A DNA stretch of 64,000 nt, from NCBI GenBank assembly GCA_963668435.2, contig CAXXSC010000006.1:372001-436000 (forward strand). The letters are read 5' to 3'. Position 1 is the stretch's first letter, and every line of letters begins with the position of its first letter. The notes beneath the pieces are model-generated. The model worked only from the letters and a program-made list of their open reading frames with translations. It ran no database searches and was not told the origin of the DNA. A program made the position numbers and the translations under genes. This document shows positions 1 through 8,679 of the stretch, piece after piece. This DNA comes from G963668435 sp963668435 (GTDB lineage Bacteria; Latescibacterota; Latescibacteria; Latescibacterales; Latescibacteraceae).

Positions 1-692
1 CCAAGGCCGATAACATAGACCATCATGTCGGTATAGGACTTATATGATTCGTAACTGACGGAACTACCATCCCTGATGATCGATCCCTCCTTGAGATATT
101 CCGCCTCGCCGCCTTTCATGTAACGGACTTTCAGATCGAGATAAAGCGTGACAAGCTTGCCATCGTCCATTGGTGTATCAAAGGTATGCAGTTTTATGCC
201 GACTCCGCCGCCGAAACCGTATGTGCCAGCAAAATCATCGAAATTCGTATCGCTTGCAATGACCTCGTAATCGCTCGTTATCTCTGTGTCAGTGTAAAGA
301 TACCTGAAGCCGAACAGCCCATCGAGGTACGGCGACACCGCTCCCTTATCGATGGGACGGTATCTTACCAGGAAACACATGGTCGCCATATTGTTTGTGT
401 TTTCGACATCGACTCTCACATCGGGAATTGTAGAACTGAAATTCTCTCTGCGTTCCTCGCTGCCGTAATTCATGAATGAAATGTCGAGACCGAACCCGAC
501 AGGAAATGATTCTGGTGTGTAGACCGCATCAACAGAAAGGCCGAAAGCGTTTCGATCGACAATATCGGCATAATCTCCCTGTTGTACGCCGATTGTGAAT
601 CCTGCATTGATATCGAAATTTTCCGCTGAGACAGTTGCCGTTGTGAAATACAGAGATAACAATGTTCCTGCAAAACAGGCAATCCGTTTCAT
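1..692 (-). CDS. Outer-membrane beta-barrel-like protein, C-terminus cut by window edge
   Basis: The frame is open from an ATG at 692 to the window edge, so the C-terminal part is missing. The start is supported by GGAAGGAGA about six bases upstream. The first 24 residues form a signal peptide (MKRIACFAGTLL..., predicted cleavage after TVSA). The mature part has alternating hydrophobic/polar stretches with aromatic and glycine residues, such as GFGLDISFMNYG, PYLDGLFGFRYLY and GTYGFGGGVGIKL. These resemble small porin-like beta-barrels of the OmpA/OmpW-like type. No specific family can be named. The protein is probably inserted in the outer membrane. It is divergent from dnaN, with a long AT-rich spacer between them. 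Confidence 0.75.
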   Translation of the reverse strand, partial: MKRIACFAGTLLSLYFTTATVSAENFDINAGFTIGVQQGDYADIVDRNAFGLSVDAVYTPESFPVGFGLDISFMNYGSEERRENFSSTIPDVRVDVENTNNMATMCFLVRYRPIDKGAVSPYLDGLFGFRYLYTDTEITSDYEVIASDTNFDDFAGTYGFGGGVGIKLHTFDTPMDDGKLVTLYLDLKVRYMKGGEAEYLKEGSIIRDGSSVSYESYKSYTDMMVYVIGL

Positions 693-714
693 GGTGTCTC
701 TCCTTCCATGATAA

Positions 715-1080
715 GACACAGTGTTCCTGGTAAAAAGTATAGATAAAATATTAAATTTCGCACCCGCCGATATTTTATATAAAAAATTTTCGATAAAATA
801 TTCAAAAGTATCCACCAATGACAGCATTATTATTATTGAAAAAAAAGAAAATTATATTATATTTTTGTAGTAGTAGTAGTAGTGCTGTTGAAAGTGTTGA
901 AAAGTGAGTAATATGTTACTGTTCAGTTTCTTAGCGCCCTCTTATTTTCAACAAGTGTTAACAAATCCGGCCACTTTTCACCATGCCTTTGTCAACAGTC
1001 ATGGAAAGCCGGCGTGATAGTGTGTAAAACCCTCCTGTTTTCAACATTCTTTCAAGTAGTCTTTAGCATCTTTTCCACAA
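715..1080. other. Candidate replication origin (oriC): AT-rich region, TAG trinucleotides, DnaA-box-like 9-mers
   Basis: The spacer upstream of dnaN holds an AT-rich tract (about 715-867). It is followed by five tandem TAG triplets (868-882) and two adjacent 9-mers, TGTTGAAAG (886-894) and TGTTGAAAA (895-903). The same 9-mer occurs inverted as TTTTCAACA at 945-953 and 1038-1046, and TTTTCCACA lies at 1071-1079. The last differs from the DnaA box TTATCCACA at one base. The order AT-rich DNA, TAG triplets, then boxes, with TAG on the strand whose 3' end faces the boxes, matches the known DnaA-trio arrangement of bacterial origins. The neighbours dnaN, gyrB and gyrA are typical of an origin region. 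dnaA itself is not in the window, so this is inference. Confidence 0.55.
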
Positions 1081-1184
1081 GTGCGTTCTGCACGGTTAAA
1101 GAGGCCTGAAACATTATATTTAGCTTGTTTTTGTCTATAATGTACAATATATTGTATAAATAATTGACTGGAAGGAGAAGGACT

Positions 1185-2300
1185 GTGAAAATCGAAGTCG
1201 GAAAAGGTCTGTTATTCGAGGCGTTGCAGCGTGTGTTCTCAGTTGTCCCTCAGAAACCGACGTTGCCGGTATTGACAAATTTTCTACTCAAGGTGGAATC
1301 CGGCCGTCTGTATGTAACCGGTACGGACATGGATATGGCCGTATCGACATCCCTCGACTGCGAAAGCAGCCAGGATGGTTCGGTGACTGTCAACGCTAAG
1401 CGTTTCCTGAGTATCATCCGCGAACTTCCCGACGAAGCGATAACACTGTCTGTCGAAGGCGAACGTGTCAGCATCGAGTTCTCCCGCGGCCGTTCCAGTA
1501 TGATGGGAATGTCGAGCAGTGATTTCCCTGCTGTGAAAAATGTGATCGAAGGGACCGAGGTTGCCGCTTCTGGTGACGATCTCTTTGATATGGTGGAAAA
1601 AACGAGCTTCGCGGTCGCTACGGAGCGCACCCGACTCGCCCTTACCGGCGTGTACTGGCGTATGAGCTCTGGCAATATGACCATGGTTGCCACCGACGGT
1701 CACAGGTTGGCGCATGTTTCCCGTGCGATCGAATATGCTGACGAGAAAGTTTCGGAGGCAATCGTTCCTCCCAAGGCTCTTGCCCAGGCGGGACGTATCT
1801 ACAGTAGTGGTCAGGCACTTCAGAAAATCGTATTCGGCGATGGTGCCATCTTGTTTGATTTCGGTGTATCGATCGTATTTTCGAAACTTATCGAGGGTCC
1901 CTATCCCGATTACAACCAGGTTATTCCCAAAAACAGTTCCAAAAATGCAACTGTCGAGACCGAGGGTCTTGGATCAGTCGTTCGACGTGTTTCTGTGCTG
2001 TCAAGCAGTATAACCCATCAGATCCGCGTGTCTCTGACGCCGGGCAGTATGGAAGTTTCGACAACAAATGTCGATATTGGCGGTGAAGCGCGCGAAACAC
2101 TGAAAGTCGAGTACGACGGGGATGGTATCAATCTTGGATTCAATGCCATGTTCCTTTCCGAAATACTGAAGAAAGTTGAGAGCGATGCGGTCAGGATCGA
2201 GCTCGAGGATTCGACAAGTGCCTGTGTCATGAAACCGGTGGGTGGTGAGGAAAAGGGAGATCTTCTCTATCTTATCATGCCATTAAGGCTGAATGAGTAA
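1185..2300 (+). CDS. dnaN: DNA polymerase III subunit beta (sliding clamp)
   Basis: The product is a 371-residue beta clamp, a ring-shaped dimer that tethers the replicative polymerase to DNA. Recognisable features are an N-terminal start like other clamps (MKIEVGKGLLFEALQRVFSVVPQKPTLPVLTNFLL), the TDMDM segment, ATDGHRLA in the middle domain and the C-terminal YLIMPLRL that lines the partner-binding pocket. Length fits the family (about 366-380). I chose the GTG at 1185 because GGAAGGAGAAGG sits directly before it. The longer frame from a TTG at 1164 would contain that ribosome-binding site. A TATAAT-like hexamer lies at 1136-1141 without a convincing -35. The stop overlaps the next gene's start by eight bases, so the two are probably co-transcribed. 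Confidence 0.97.
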   Translation: MKIEVGKGLLFEALQRVFSVVPQKPTLPVLTNFLLKVESGRLYVTGTDMDMAVSTSLDCESSQDGSVTVNAKRFLSIIRELPDEAITLSVEGERVSIEFSRGRSSMMGMSSSDFPAVKNVIEGTEVAASGDDLFDMVEKTSFAVATERTRLALTGVYWRMSSGNMTMVATDGHRLAHVSRAIEYADEKVSEAIVPPKALAQAGRIYSSGQALQKIVFGDGAILFDFGVSIVFSKLIEGPYPDYNQVIPKNSSKNATVETEGLGSVVRRVSVLSSSITHQIRVSLTPGSMEVSTTNVDIGGEARETLKVEYDGDGINLGFNAMFLSEILKKVESDAVRIELEDSTSACVMKPVGGEEKGDLLYLIMPLRLNE

Positions 2301-2631
2301 CACTATGACTGAACAAGCGCGGTTCAGAAAAGCGAACCCGGTTCTCATAGGACAAATACTGAATTCCCTGGTCGGTGATCTGGGAATGGGAGATGATATT
2401 TTCCTTAAAAAAATCGGCGAGGACTGGCAGACAATTGTCGGCGCGTCGGTTGCGAAAAACACCCGTCCGATTTCCCTCGGCGACGGGATTCTCACCGTGG
2501 CGGTTTCCACCCCTTCCTGGTATACACAGGCGGTATTTAATAAAGCTAAAATTCTCAGAAATATTAAGGAATTTGATTCCGGACGTGGAGGAGATATTCG
2601 TGATATCTCCTTCACGTTGAAAAACTTCTGA
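2293..2631 (+). CDS. DUF721 family protein
   Basis: This 112-residue protein belongs to the DUF721 (DciA-like) group, commonly encoded between dnaN/recF and gyrB. The sequence shows the usual pattern: an N-terminal helix (IGQILNSLVGDLGMGD), then W-x-x-I-V-G-x-x-V-A-K-N-T-R-P, then GILTVAVSTPSWYTQAVF. Related DciA proteins help load the replicative helicase; whether this one does is inference. The ATG at 2293 overlaps the end of dnaN by eight bases, so it is translationally coupled. A second ATG at 2305 is an alternative start. No recF is present between dnaN and this gene. Confidence 0.85.
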   Translation: MSNTMTEQARFRKANPVLIGQILNSLVGDLGMGDDIFLKKIGEDWQTIVGASVAKNTRPISLGDGILTVAVSTPSWYTQAVFNKAKILRNIKEFDSGRGGDIRDISFTLKNF

Positions 2632-2643
2632 CAGGAGTATACA

Positions 2644-5133
2644 GTGAGCGACGAGAACGAGATCGTAAACGATGTAAATTACGGTGCGGATAATATCCAG
2701 GTGCTCAAGGGCCTTGAGGCGGTCAGAAAACGACCCGCCATGTATATTGGCTCGACCGGAGTCGCCGGTCTCAATCATATGCTGTATGAGGTGGTCGATA
2801 ACGCCATCGATGAGGCTATGGGCGGTTACTGCGACACCACGCGGATTACGATCCACGCGGACGGCACCGCTGAAGTCCAGGATAACGGCCGTGGTATTCC
2901 CACGGATATGCATCCGACAGAAAACCGTCCGGCGCTCGAGGTTGTTATGACAGTCCTCCATGCCGGTGGTAAATTCGACAGCAAGTCATATAAAGTTTCC
3001 GGTGGTCTCCACGGTGTCGGTGTATCCTGTGTGAACGCACTGTCCGCACATCTGGAAGTCGAAACCTGGCACGACGGTCAGGTTTATTTCCAGTCCTATT
3101 CCCGTGGTATTCCCAATGAGGATATGGAGCTGAGAGGTAAGAAGGAAGGCGGAGGCACAATCGTCCGCTTCAAGCCGGACCCTGAAATTTTCGAGACGAC
3201 CGATTTTTCCCATGACATCATTGTCAACCGTCTCCGCGAGCTTGCGTTCCTCAACAAGGGCCTCAAGATCGACTTTTTCGACGAGCGCAACGGAAAGAAC
3301 CACACATTTCTTTTCGACGGCGGTATCATCGAGTTCGTGGAACATATCAACGAGAACCGCACCACCTACCACAAGCCGATCTATTTCGCCACCGAGGCCG
3401 ATGGCATCTCTGTCGAAATCGCCATGCAGTATAACGACACATACAGCGAGAACATTTACAGCTACGCCAACAATATCAACACCACCGAGGGCGGCACACA
3501 TCTTGTCGGTTTCAAGACAGCGCTCACCCGTTCGGTCAACAGTTACGCCCAGAAAAACGACCTGCTGAAAAATCTCAAGGGAAGCACGCTCTCCGGCGAT
3601 GATGTGCGAGAGGGCCTGACCTGTGTCATTTCGGTCAAGCTACCCGACCCGCAGTTCGAGGGGCAGACAAAGACCAAGCTGGGCAACTCCGATATCAAGG
3701 GGCTCGTTGAATCCCTTGTTGCCGAGGCGCTCAATACCCAGTTCGAGGAAAATCCACAGGTTATCAAGAAAATCATCGGCAAGTGTGTCGAAGCTTACCG
3801 TGCCCGCGAGGCGGCCCGAAAGGCCCGTGACCTCACGCGCCGCAAGAGCGCACTCGATTCCGCGAACCTTCCCGGCAAGCTGGCTGACTGCTCCATGAAA
3901 GATCCCGAATCCTGTGAAGTTTACATTGTGGAGGGTGATTCGGCGGGCGGCTCCGCGAAACAGGGCCGTGATCGCCGTTATCAGGCAATTCTGCCTATCC
4001 GCGGTAAGATCCTCAATGTGGAAAAAGCCCGCTTGGACAGGATTTTGGCCTCGCAGGAAATCAGGACTATCATTACCGCGCTCGGTACCGGCATAGGAAC
4101 TGACGAGTTCGACATCGAAAAGACACGCTATCACAAGGTCATTATCATGACGGACGCCGATGTGGACGGTTCTCATATTCGTACGCTGCTCATGACATTT
4201 TTCTACCGCTATATGCCGAAACTGGTGGAATACGGCTACCTCTATATTGCGCAGCCGCCGCTCTACCGTCTGAAAAAAGGCAAGAAAGAGTGGTATGTCA
4301 CCGACGAAAAAGAATATGACCGTTTCATCCTCGATAACGGTATCGGCCGCGCAACGATAAAGAACGGGACACAGACAGGTCTTTCCGGCACACGCCTTAT
4401 CGAACTTATGGAGAAAGTGTTTCGTTTCAAAGGCACCTATGATAAATGTCTCAAGATAGGGTTCCCACAACAGCTTCTGGACCGCCTTCTTGAAAACCGT
4501 GATTTCTGCGCCTGCCATTTCGATGACGCCCAGACAGCGATTCCGGTACTTCGCAAGGCCATGAACGAAGCCGGTTTTTCCATCGAGACAATCAGCGTCC
4601 ATCATGCCCATGACGAGTCAAATGATCTTGTCGAGGTCGAGTACGATTCCATTGAGGAAATGGATATCAGCAATCGCATCGAGGATTATTCTTTCGATGT
4701 TACCGCTAATATCGATGGCCAGATGATTTCCTACCCGCTGTATAAAGCTGTTCTGACTTCCATCGATTTTCTCCATCTCTACGAGCTCAAGAAATCAATC
4801 AAATTCCTGGTGGACAAATTCCCGGTGGAAGTTATTGACAACGCCGACCGTTATGTAGGCACGGTCAAGAGTCTCGACGACCTGGTTGAAATCGCCGACA
4901 AGCTCGGCCGCCGCGGCATGCTGGTGCAGCGTTACAAAGGTCTCGGCGAAATGAACCCGGAGCAGCTCTGGGAAACGACCATGAATCCCGAGACGAGGAC
5001 TTTGTTCAAGGTCACGCTGGACGATGTTGTCGAAGCGGACAGGATTTTCACCGTTCTCATGGGTGACGAGGTTGCGCCGCGCCGTAAATTCATCCAGGAG
5101 AATGCGTTCAATGTTAGAAACCTAGATGTGTAA
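2644..5133 (+). CDS. gyrB: DNA gyrase subunit B
   Basis: This 829-residue protein is the ATPase and TOPRIM subunit of gyrase, which introduces negative supercoils using ATP. The GHKL ATPase region shows EVVDNAIDEA, GRGIPTDMHP and GGLHGVGVSCVNALS. The TOPRIM domain has YIVEGDSAGGSA (catalytic Glu near residue 430), LPIRGKILNVEKA and TDADVDGSHIRTLL (about 502-514). The C-terminus has QRYKGLGEMNPEQLWETTM. It is about 190 residues longer than Bacillus-type GyrB because of an insertion between roughly residues 550 and 740, as in proteobacterial GyrB. The start is GTG with CAGGAG 8-13 bases upstream. It follows DUF721 closely, so it probably shares that transcript. Confidence 0.97.
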   Translation: MSDENEIVNDVNYGADNIQVLKGLEAVRKRPAMYIGSTGVAGLNHMLYEVVDNAIDEAMGGYCDTTRITIHADGTAEVQDNGRGIPTDMHPTENRPALEVVMTVLHAGGKFDSKSYKVSGGLHGVGVSCVNALSAHLEVETWHDGQVYFQSYSRGIPNEDMELRGKKEGGGTIVRFKPDPEIFETTDFSHDIIVNRLRELAFLNKGLKIDFFDERNGKNHTFLFDGGIIEFVEHINENRTTYHKPIYFATEADGISVEIAMQYNDTYSENIYSYANNINTTEGGTHLVGFKTALTRSVNSYAQKNDLLKNLKGSTLSGDDVREGLTCVISVKLPDPQFEGQTKTKLGNSDIKGLVESLVAEALNTQFEENPQVIKKIIGKCVEAYRAREAARKARDLTRRKSALDSANLPGKLADCSMKDPESCEVYIVEGDSAGGSAKQGRDRRYQAILPIRGKILNVEKARLDRILASQEIRTIITALGTGIGTDEFDIEKTRYHKVIIMTDADVDGSHIRTLLMTFFYRYMPKLVEYGYLYIAQPPLYRLKKGKKEWYVTDEKEYDRFILDNGIGRATIKNGTQTGLSGTRLIELMEKVFRFKGTYDKCLKIGFPQQLLDRLLENRDFCACHFDDAQTAIPVLRKAMNEAGFSIETISVHHAHDESNDLVEVEYDSIEEMDISNRIEDYSFDVTANIDGQMISYPLYKAVLTSIDFLHLYELKKSIKFLVDKFPVEVIDNADRYVGTVKSLDDLVEIADKLGRRGMLVQRYKGLGEMNPEQLWETTMNPETRTLFKVTLDDVVEADRIFTVLMGDEVAPRRKFIQENAFNVRNLDV

Positions 5134-5242
5134 TACCGGTTTCAGGCATCAGTGTTCAGGAGTCAGAGAAAAACGGCGATGTATTACGGCCGTATCAGTA
5201 AATAGAATTTTACTTGTAAGTACATAAACCGACGGAGTATGT

Positions 5243-7834
5243 ATGCTCGGATCACAGGAGAAAATCGTACCCATTGACATTCAGGAGGAGATGCAGACCT
5301 CGTACATGGATTATTCCATGTCGGTCATTATCTCCCGTGCGCTGCCGGATGTCCGCGATGGTCTCAAGCCCTCGCAGCGACGCATCCTTACGGCAATGAA
5401 CGACCTGAATTTATCGCCCGATAAACAGCACAGGAAATGTGCAAAAATCGCTGGTGACACCTCGGGTAACTACCATCCCCACGGTGAACAGGTAATTTAC
5501 CCGACACTGGTCCGTATGGCGCAGGATTTTGCCATGCGCTACCCGCTTGTGGACGGCCAGGGTAACTTCGGTTCAATCGACGGCGACGGCGCAGCAGCCA
5601 TGCGTTACACAGAAGCGCGCATGACCCATGCCGCAATGGAAATGCTTTCTGATATCGACAAGAATACTGTTACCACCTCACCTAACTATGATGAAACGCT
5701 CCAAATGCCGGATGTCATGCCGGCGCGTTTCCCAAACCTGCTCTGTAACGGTTCATCCGGTATCGCTGTCGGTATGGCAACCAATATCCCGCCGCATAAC
5801 CTGTGCGAGGTGGTCGATGCCAGCATTTCATATATCGATAATCCCTCGATTACGGCGAAAGAGATCATGGCGCATCTCAAGGGACCGGATTTTCCCACCG
5901 GCGGCATCATTTATGGGCGCAAGGGAATCCGCGATGCCTATGCCACCGGCCGCGGAAAGATTAAAGTGCGTGCCCGTGCCAATATAGAAACGATGAAAAA
6001 CGATCGTTCCCAGATCGTGGTGACAGAGATCCCCTATGCGGTCAATAAATCGACATTGCTGGAAAAAATAGCCGATCTCGTCCGTAATAAGATCGTCGAG
6101 GGCATCTCCGATCTCCGCGACGAGTCTGACCGTGACGGCATGAGAATCGTAATCGAGCTCAAACGCGACGCGTTCCCCGAGGTGGTGCTCAAGCAGCTTT
6201 ACAAGCATACGCAGCTTTCCACTTCTTTCGGTATCATCATGCTCGCACTGGTGGAGAACCAGCCCAGGGTCATGCCGGTTATCGAGATGATCAGGAATTA
6301 TGTCGAGCACCGTCACGACGTTGTCGTCAGGCGCACACAGTTCGATCTCGACAAGGCCGAGAGACGTGCCCATATTCTCGAGGGCCTCAAGATTGCGCTC
6401 GATAATATCGACGAGGTCATCGCTCTCATTCGGAGATCACCTGACACGGAAACGGCGCGGAACGGTCTCATGGAGACATTCAAGCTCACCGAAATCCAGG
6501 CGCAGGCAATTCTCGATATGCGGCTCCAGCGTTTGACCGGGCTCGAGCGTGATAAAATCGAAAAAGAATATCTCGAACTTCTCGCCCTCATGGAGAAACT
6601 GAATAATATCCTCAACTCCCGCGTGCTCCGCATGGAGATCATCAAGAAGGAGCTCGAGGAAATCAAACAGAAATACGGTGACGAACGCAGAACTGCGATC
6701 ATGGACGAGACAGACGATATCGAGCTCGAGGATCTCATCGCGGAAGAGGACATGGTGGTAACCATTTCCCATCAGGGCTACATCAAGCGTATCCCGATCA
6801 CGACTTACCGCAGGCAGCACCGCGGCGGACGCGGCCTCACGGGCATGGGTACGAAGGAAGAGGATTTCGTGTCGCAGCTCTTTGTAGCCTCGACTCATTC
6901 CTACATTCTCTTCTTCACCGATTTCGGGCGTTGCTACTGGCTCAAGGTTTATGAAGTTCCGCAGGGTGGACGTGCCGCGCGCGGACGGCCCATTGTCAAT
7001 CTCATCGATATCCAGAAAGAAGAGAAAATCGCGGCATTCCTGCCGGTCCGTGAGTTCAACGATGAGCAGTTCATCCTTATGGCCACAAAGAATGGCATCA
7101 TGAAAAAGACAGCGCTCAGCCAGTATTCCCGCCCGCGCAAGAACGGTATCAACGCGATCAACATTGTCGAGGGTAACGAGCTGATCAGCGCCGAGCTCAC
7201 CAATGGTCAGCAGGAGATCATCCTCCAGACCAGGGAGGGCATGGCGATCAGGTTCAACGAGCAGGAAATCAGGCCCATGGGTCGTACAGCGACCGGTGTC
7301 AAGGGTATCAATCTCGCCAAGGACGATCATGTAATCGGCATGGTGGCGTTCAAGCGGCCCGACAGCACGCTGCTTGTTGTCTGTGAGAACGGTTTCGGCA
7401 AACGCACAAGCGTGGATGCCTACCGTCTGACCCATCGCGGCGGCAAGGGTGTCATCTCCATCAAGGCCAGCGACCGTAATGGTCAGGTGGTGTCCATCAT
7501 GGAAGTTGTCGACGATGACGAGCTGATCATGATGACCCAGAACGGTATCATAATCCGTCTCCCGGTCGGCGATATCCGCTCTATCGGACGCGTGACCCAG
7601 GGTGTCAAGCTCATCAACCTCGAAAACAATGATCATGTTGTCGATGTCGAGCGTGTCCCCAGCGGCGGCAATGATGATATCGAGGAACAGGAGGTCGGCG
7701 GCGACATCGTTGTGAACGGCAACGGTGCCGATTCGGATGATGAGGTGGACGATGACAGTGAGATGGAAGACGCTGATGATGTTTCCGGGGATGACGGCGA
7801 TGAGCCCGAGGACGATGGAGACGACGAAGAGTAG
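5243..7834 (+). CDS. gyrA: DNA gyrase subunit A
   Basis: This 863-residue protein is the DNA-cleaving subunit of gyrase. The catalytic tyrosine is Tyr122 in AAMRYTEAR, the same number as in E. coli. The C-terminal pinwheel has a GyrA box (QHRGGRG near residue 530), which marks it as gyrase and not topoisomerase IV, plus further blade motifs such as THRGGKGVISI. The last 50 or so residues are an Asp/Glu-rich tail. The quinolone-pocket segment reads HPHGEQVIYP, so Ser83 is Gln and Asp87 is Pro by E. coli numbering. The start at 5243 is preceded by ACGGAG. A 109-base spacer separates it from gyrB and carries a CAGGAGTCAG motif also found at 17777. Confidence 0.97.
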   Translation: MLGSQEKIVPIDIQEEMQTSYMDYSMSVIISRALPDVRDGLKPSQRRILTAMNDLNLSPDKQHRKCAKIAGDTSGNYHPHGEQVIYPTLVRMAQDFAMRYPLVDGQGNFGSIDGDGAAAMRYTEARMTHAAMEMLSDIDKNTVTTSPNYDETLQMPDVMPARFPNLLCNGSSGIAVGMATNIPPHNLCEVVDASISYIDNPSITAKEIMAHLKGPDFPTGGIIYGRKGIRDAYATGRGKIKVRARANIETMKNDRSQIVVTEIPYAVNKSTLLEKIADLVRNKIVEGISDLRDESDRDGMRIVIELKRDAFPEVVLKQLYKHTQLSTSFGIIMLALVENQPRVMPVIEMIRNYVEHRHDVVVRRTQFDLDKAERRAHILEGLKIALDNIDEVIALIRRSPDTETARNGLMETFKLTEIQAQAILDMRLQRLTGLERDKIEKEYLELLALMEKLNNILNSRVLRMEIIKKELEEIKQKYGDERRTAIMDETDDIELEDLIAEEDMVVTISHQGYIKRIPITTYRRQHRGGRGLTGMGTKEEDFVSQLFVASTHSYILFFTDFGRCYWLKVYEVPQGGRAARGRPIVNLIDIQKEEKIAAFLPVREFNDEQFILMATKNGIMKKTALSQYSRPRKNGINAINIVEGNELISAELTNGQQEIILQTREGMAIRFNEQEIRPMGRTATGVKGINLAKDDHVIGMVAFKRPDSTLLVVCENGFGKRTSVDAYRLTHRGGKGVISIKASDRNGQVVSIMEVVDDDELIMMTQNGIIIRLPVGDIRSIGRVTQGVKLINLENNDHVVDVERVPSGGNDDIEEQEVGGDIVVNGNGADSDDEVDDDSEMEDADDVSGDDGDEPEDDGDDEE

Positions 7835-7856
7835 TCATTATATTTCATGGTACAAC

Positions 7857-7887
7857 AAAAAGGGCGATCGAAAGGTCGCCCTTTTTT
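7857..7887 (+). terminator. Rho-independent terminator after gyrA
   Basis: An inverted repeat AAAAAGGGCGA / TCGCCCTTTTTT with a short loop and a run of six T follows the gyrA stop by 20 bases. The GGGCG stem core recurs in the terminators at 9939, 11957 and 50794. Confidence 0.9.
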
Positions 7888-7926
7888 GTCAATGTAAATA
7901 CCACTGAGAATCAAAAAAATATTAAC

Positions 7927-7955
7927 TTGAATATGAAAATGATATTTTTTATGTT
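7927..7955 (+). promoter_or_regulatory. Possible sigma-70-type promoter of first lipoprotein cassette
   Basis: TTGAAT (7927-7932) and TATGTT (7950-7955) are separated by 17 bases, in an AT-rich stretch between the gyrA terminator and the gene at 8015. The match to consensus is moderate and this is only a candidate. Confidence 0.3.
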
Positions 7956-8014
7956 CAGTATAGCATAAACACAGAATTTTACAGTCAGCTTTATTCTCGG
8001 ACCAAGGAGACATT

Positions 8015-8602
8015 ATGGATCGTTCATCGTTTTTGAAAGCACTTGCAATGGGCGCGGCTACATCCCCTCTTATTGCCGCCTGTAGCAACAATGACTCGGA
8101 CGGAAACAGTATAATTGAGCCCGATACAAACGACGGAATGGTGAAAAGCGCCGGGAAATCGGACGTCATTTCGAAAAATTATGACATTATACTCCAGAGT
8201 CATGAATGTACAAAATATTATTTGAACAAAGTTAAACAATATGATTCTTTATATATTTATCGTGGCTATGTTGAATCAGCTGATATACTAAATGGTAAAA
8301 GTGTGGGGCTTATCTATAACAGTAACAGTGAAGTACCATCCTTTTCTATGAACATTGCTACATTGCTGAACGATGCAGATATTTTTTCCATTATGGTGCA
8401 TTGTAAAGCGTCCGGCTACAATACATTTTACGGATGTGTGAATGTTATTTTTAATCTATTATTTGATGAAAAGATAAAGATTATTGCCGAAGGAAATTTC
8501 CCTGGAATGAATAATGCTTTTGCGAAACCTGCCGCCGTCGATATACCGGAAATGGAATTGGACAAGGGAAGTCTTATGGATTCAATAATGAAAAACATGT
8601 AA
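8015..8602 (+). CDS. Small lipoprotein with Tat-like signal, cassette unit 1
   Basis: This is a 195-residue protein of unknown function. It begins MDRSSFLKALAMGAATSPLIAACSNN: a D-R-x-x-F-L-K motif resembling a twin-arginine signal with the second Arg replaced by Ser, a hydrophobic stretch, and a lipobox LIAAC with the lipidated Cys near residue 23. It is therefore probably a membrane-anchored lipoprotein. The mature part (about 170 residues) resembles nothing I recognise. Near-identical signal peptides start the genes at 10086, 12118 and 12696, whose mature parts differ strongly. The ATG at 8015 follows AAGGAGA. A binding-protein gene follows 77 bases downstream with no terminator between, so the pair is probably one operon. 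Confidence 0.8.
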   Translation: MDRSSFLKALAMGAATSPLIAACSNNDSDGNSIIEPDTNDGMVKSAGKSDVISKNYDIILQSHECTKYYLNKVKQYDSLYIYRGYVESADILNGKSVGLIYNSNSEVPSFSMNIATLLNDADIFSIMVHCKASGYNTFYGCVNVIFNLLFDEKIKIIAEGNFPGMNNAFAKPAAVDIPEMELDKGSLMDSIMKNM

Positions 8603-8679
8603 GATTGCCAACAGCTTTTAGCAGCCAACAAGAACGAAATTCCGATGCTTTGTGGCATCCGGGAATAACAGGAGCTGGA

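Noticed and set aside
186..479. 97-codon plus-strand frame near the window start
   Set aside because: It overlaps the minus-strand signal-peptide-bearing barrel gene and has no ribosome-binding site.
6437..7636. 399-codon open frame on the minus strand inside gyrA
   Set aside because: It is antisense to clear GyrA coding sequence, has low-complexity composition typical of a shadow frame, and has no ribosome-binding site or known motif.
5243..7834. Topoisomerase IV subunit A instead of gyrase A
   Set aside because: The GyrA box QHRGGRG, the acidic tail and linkage to gyrB, DUF721 and dnaN favour gyrase.
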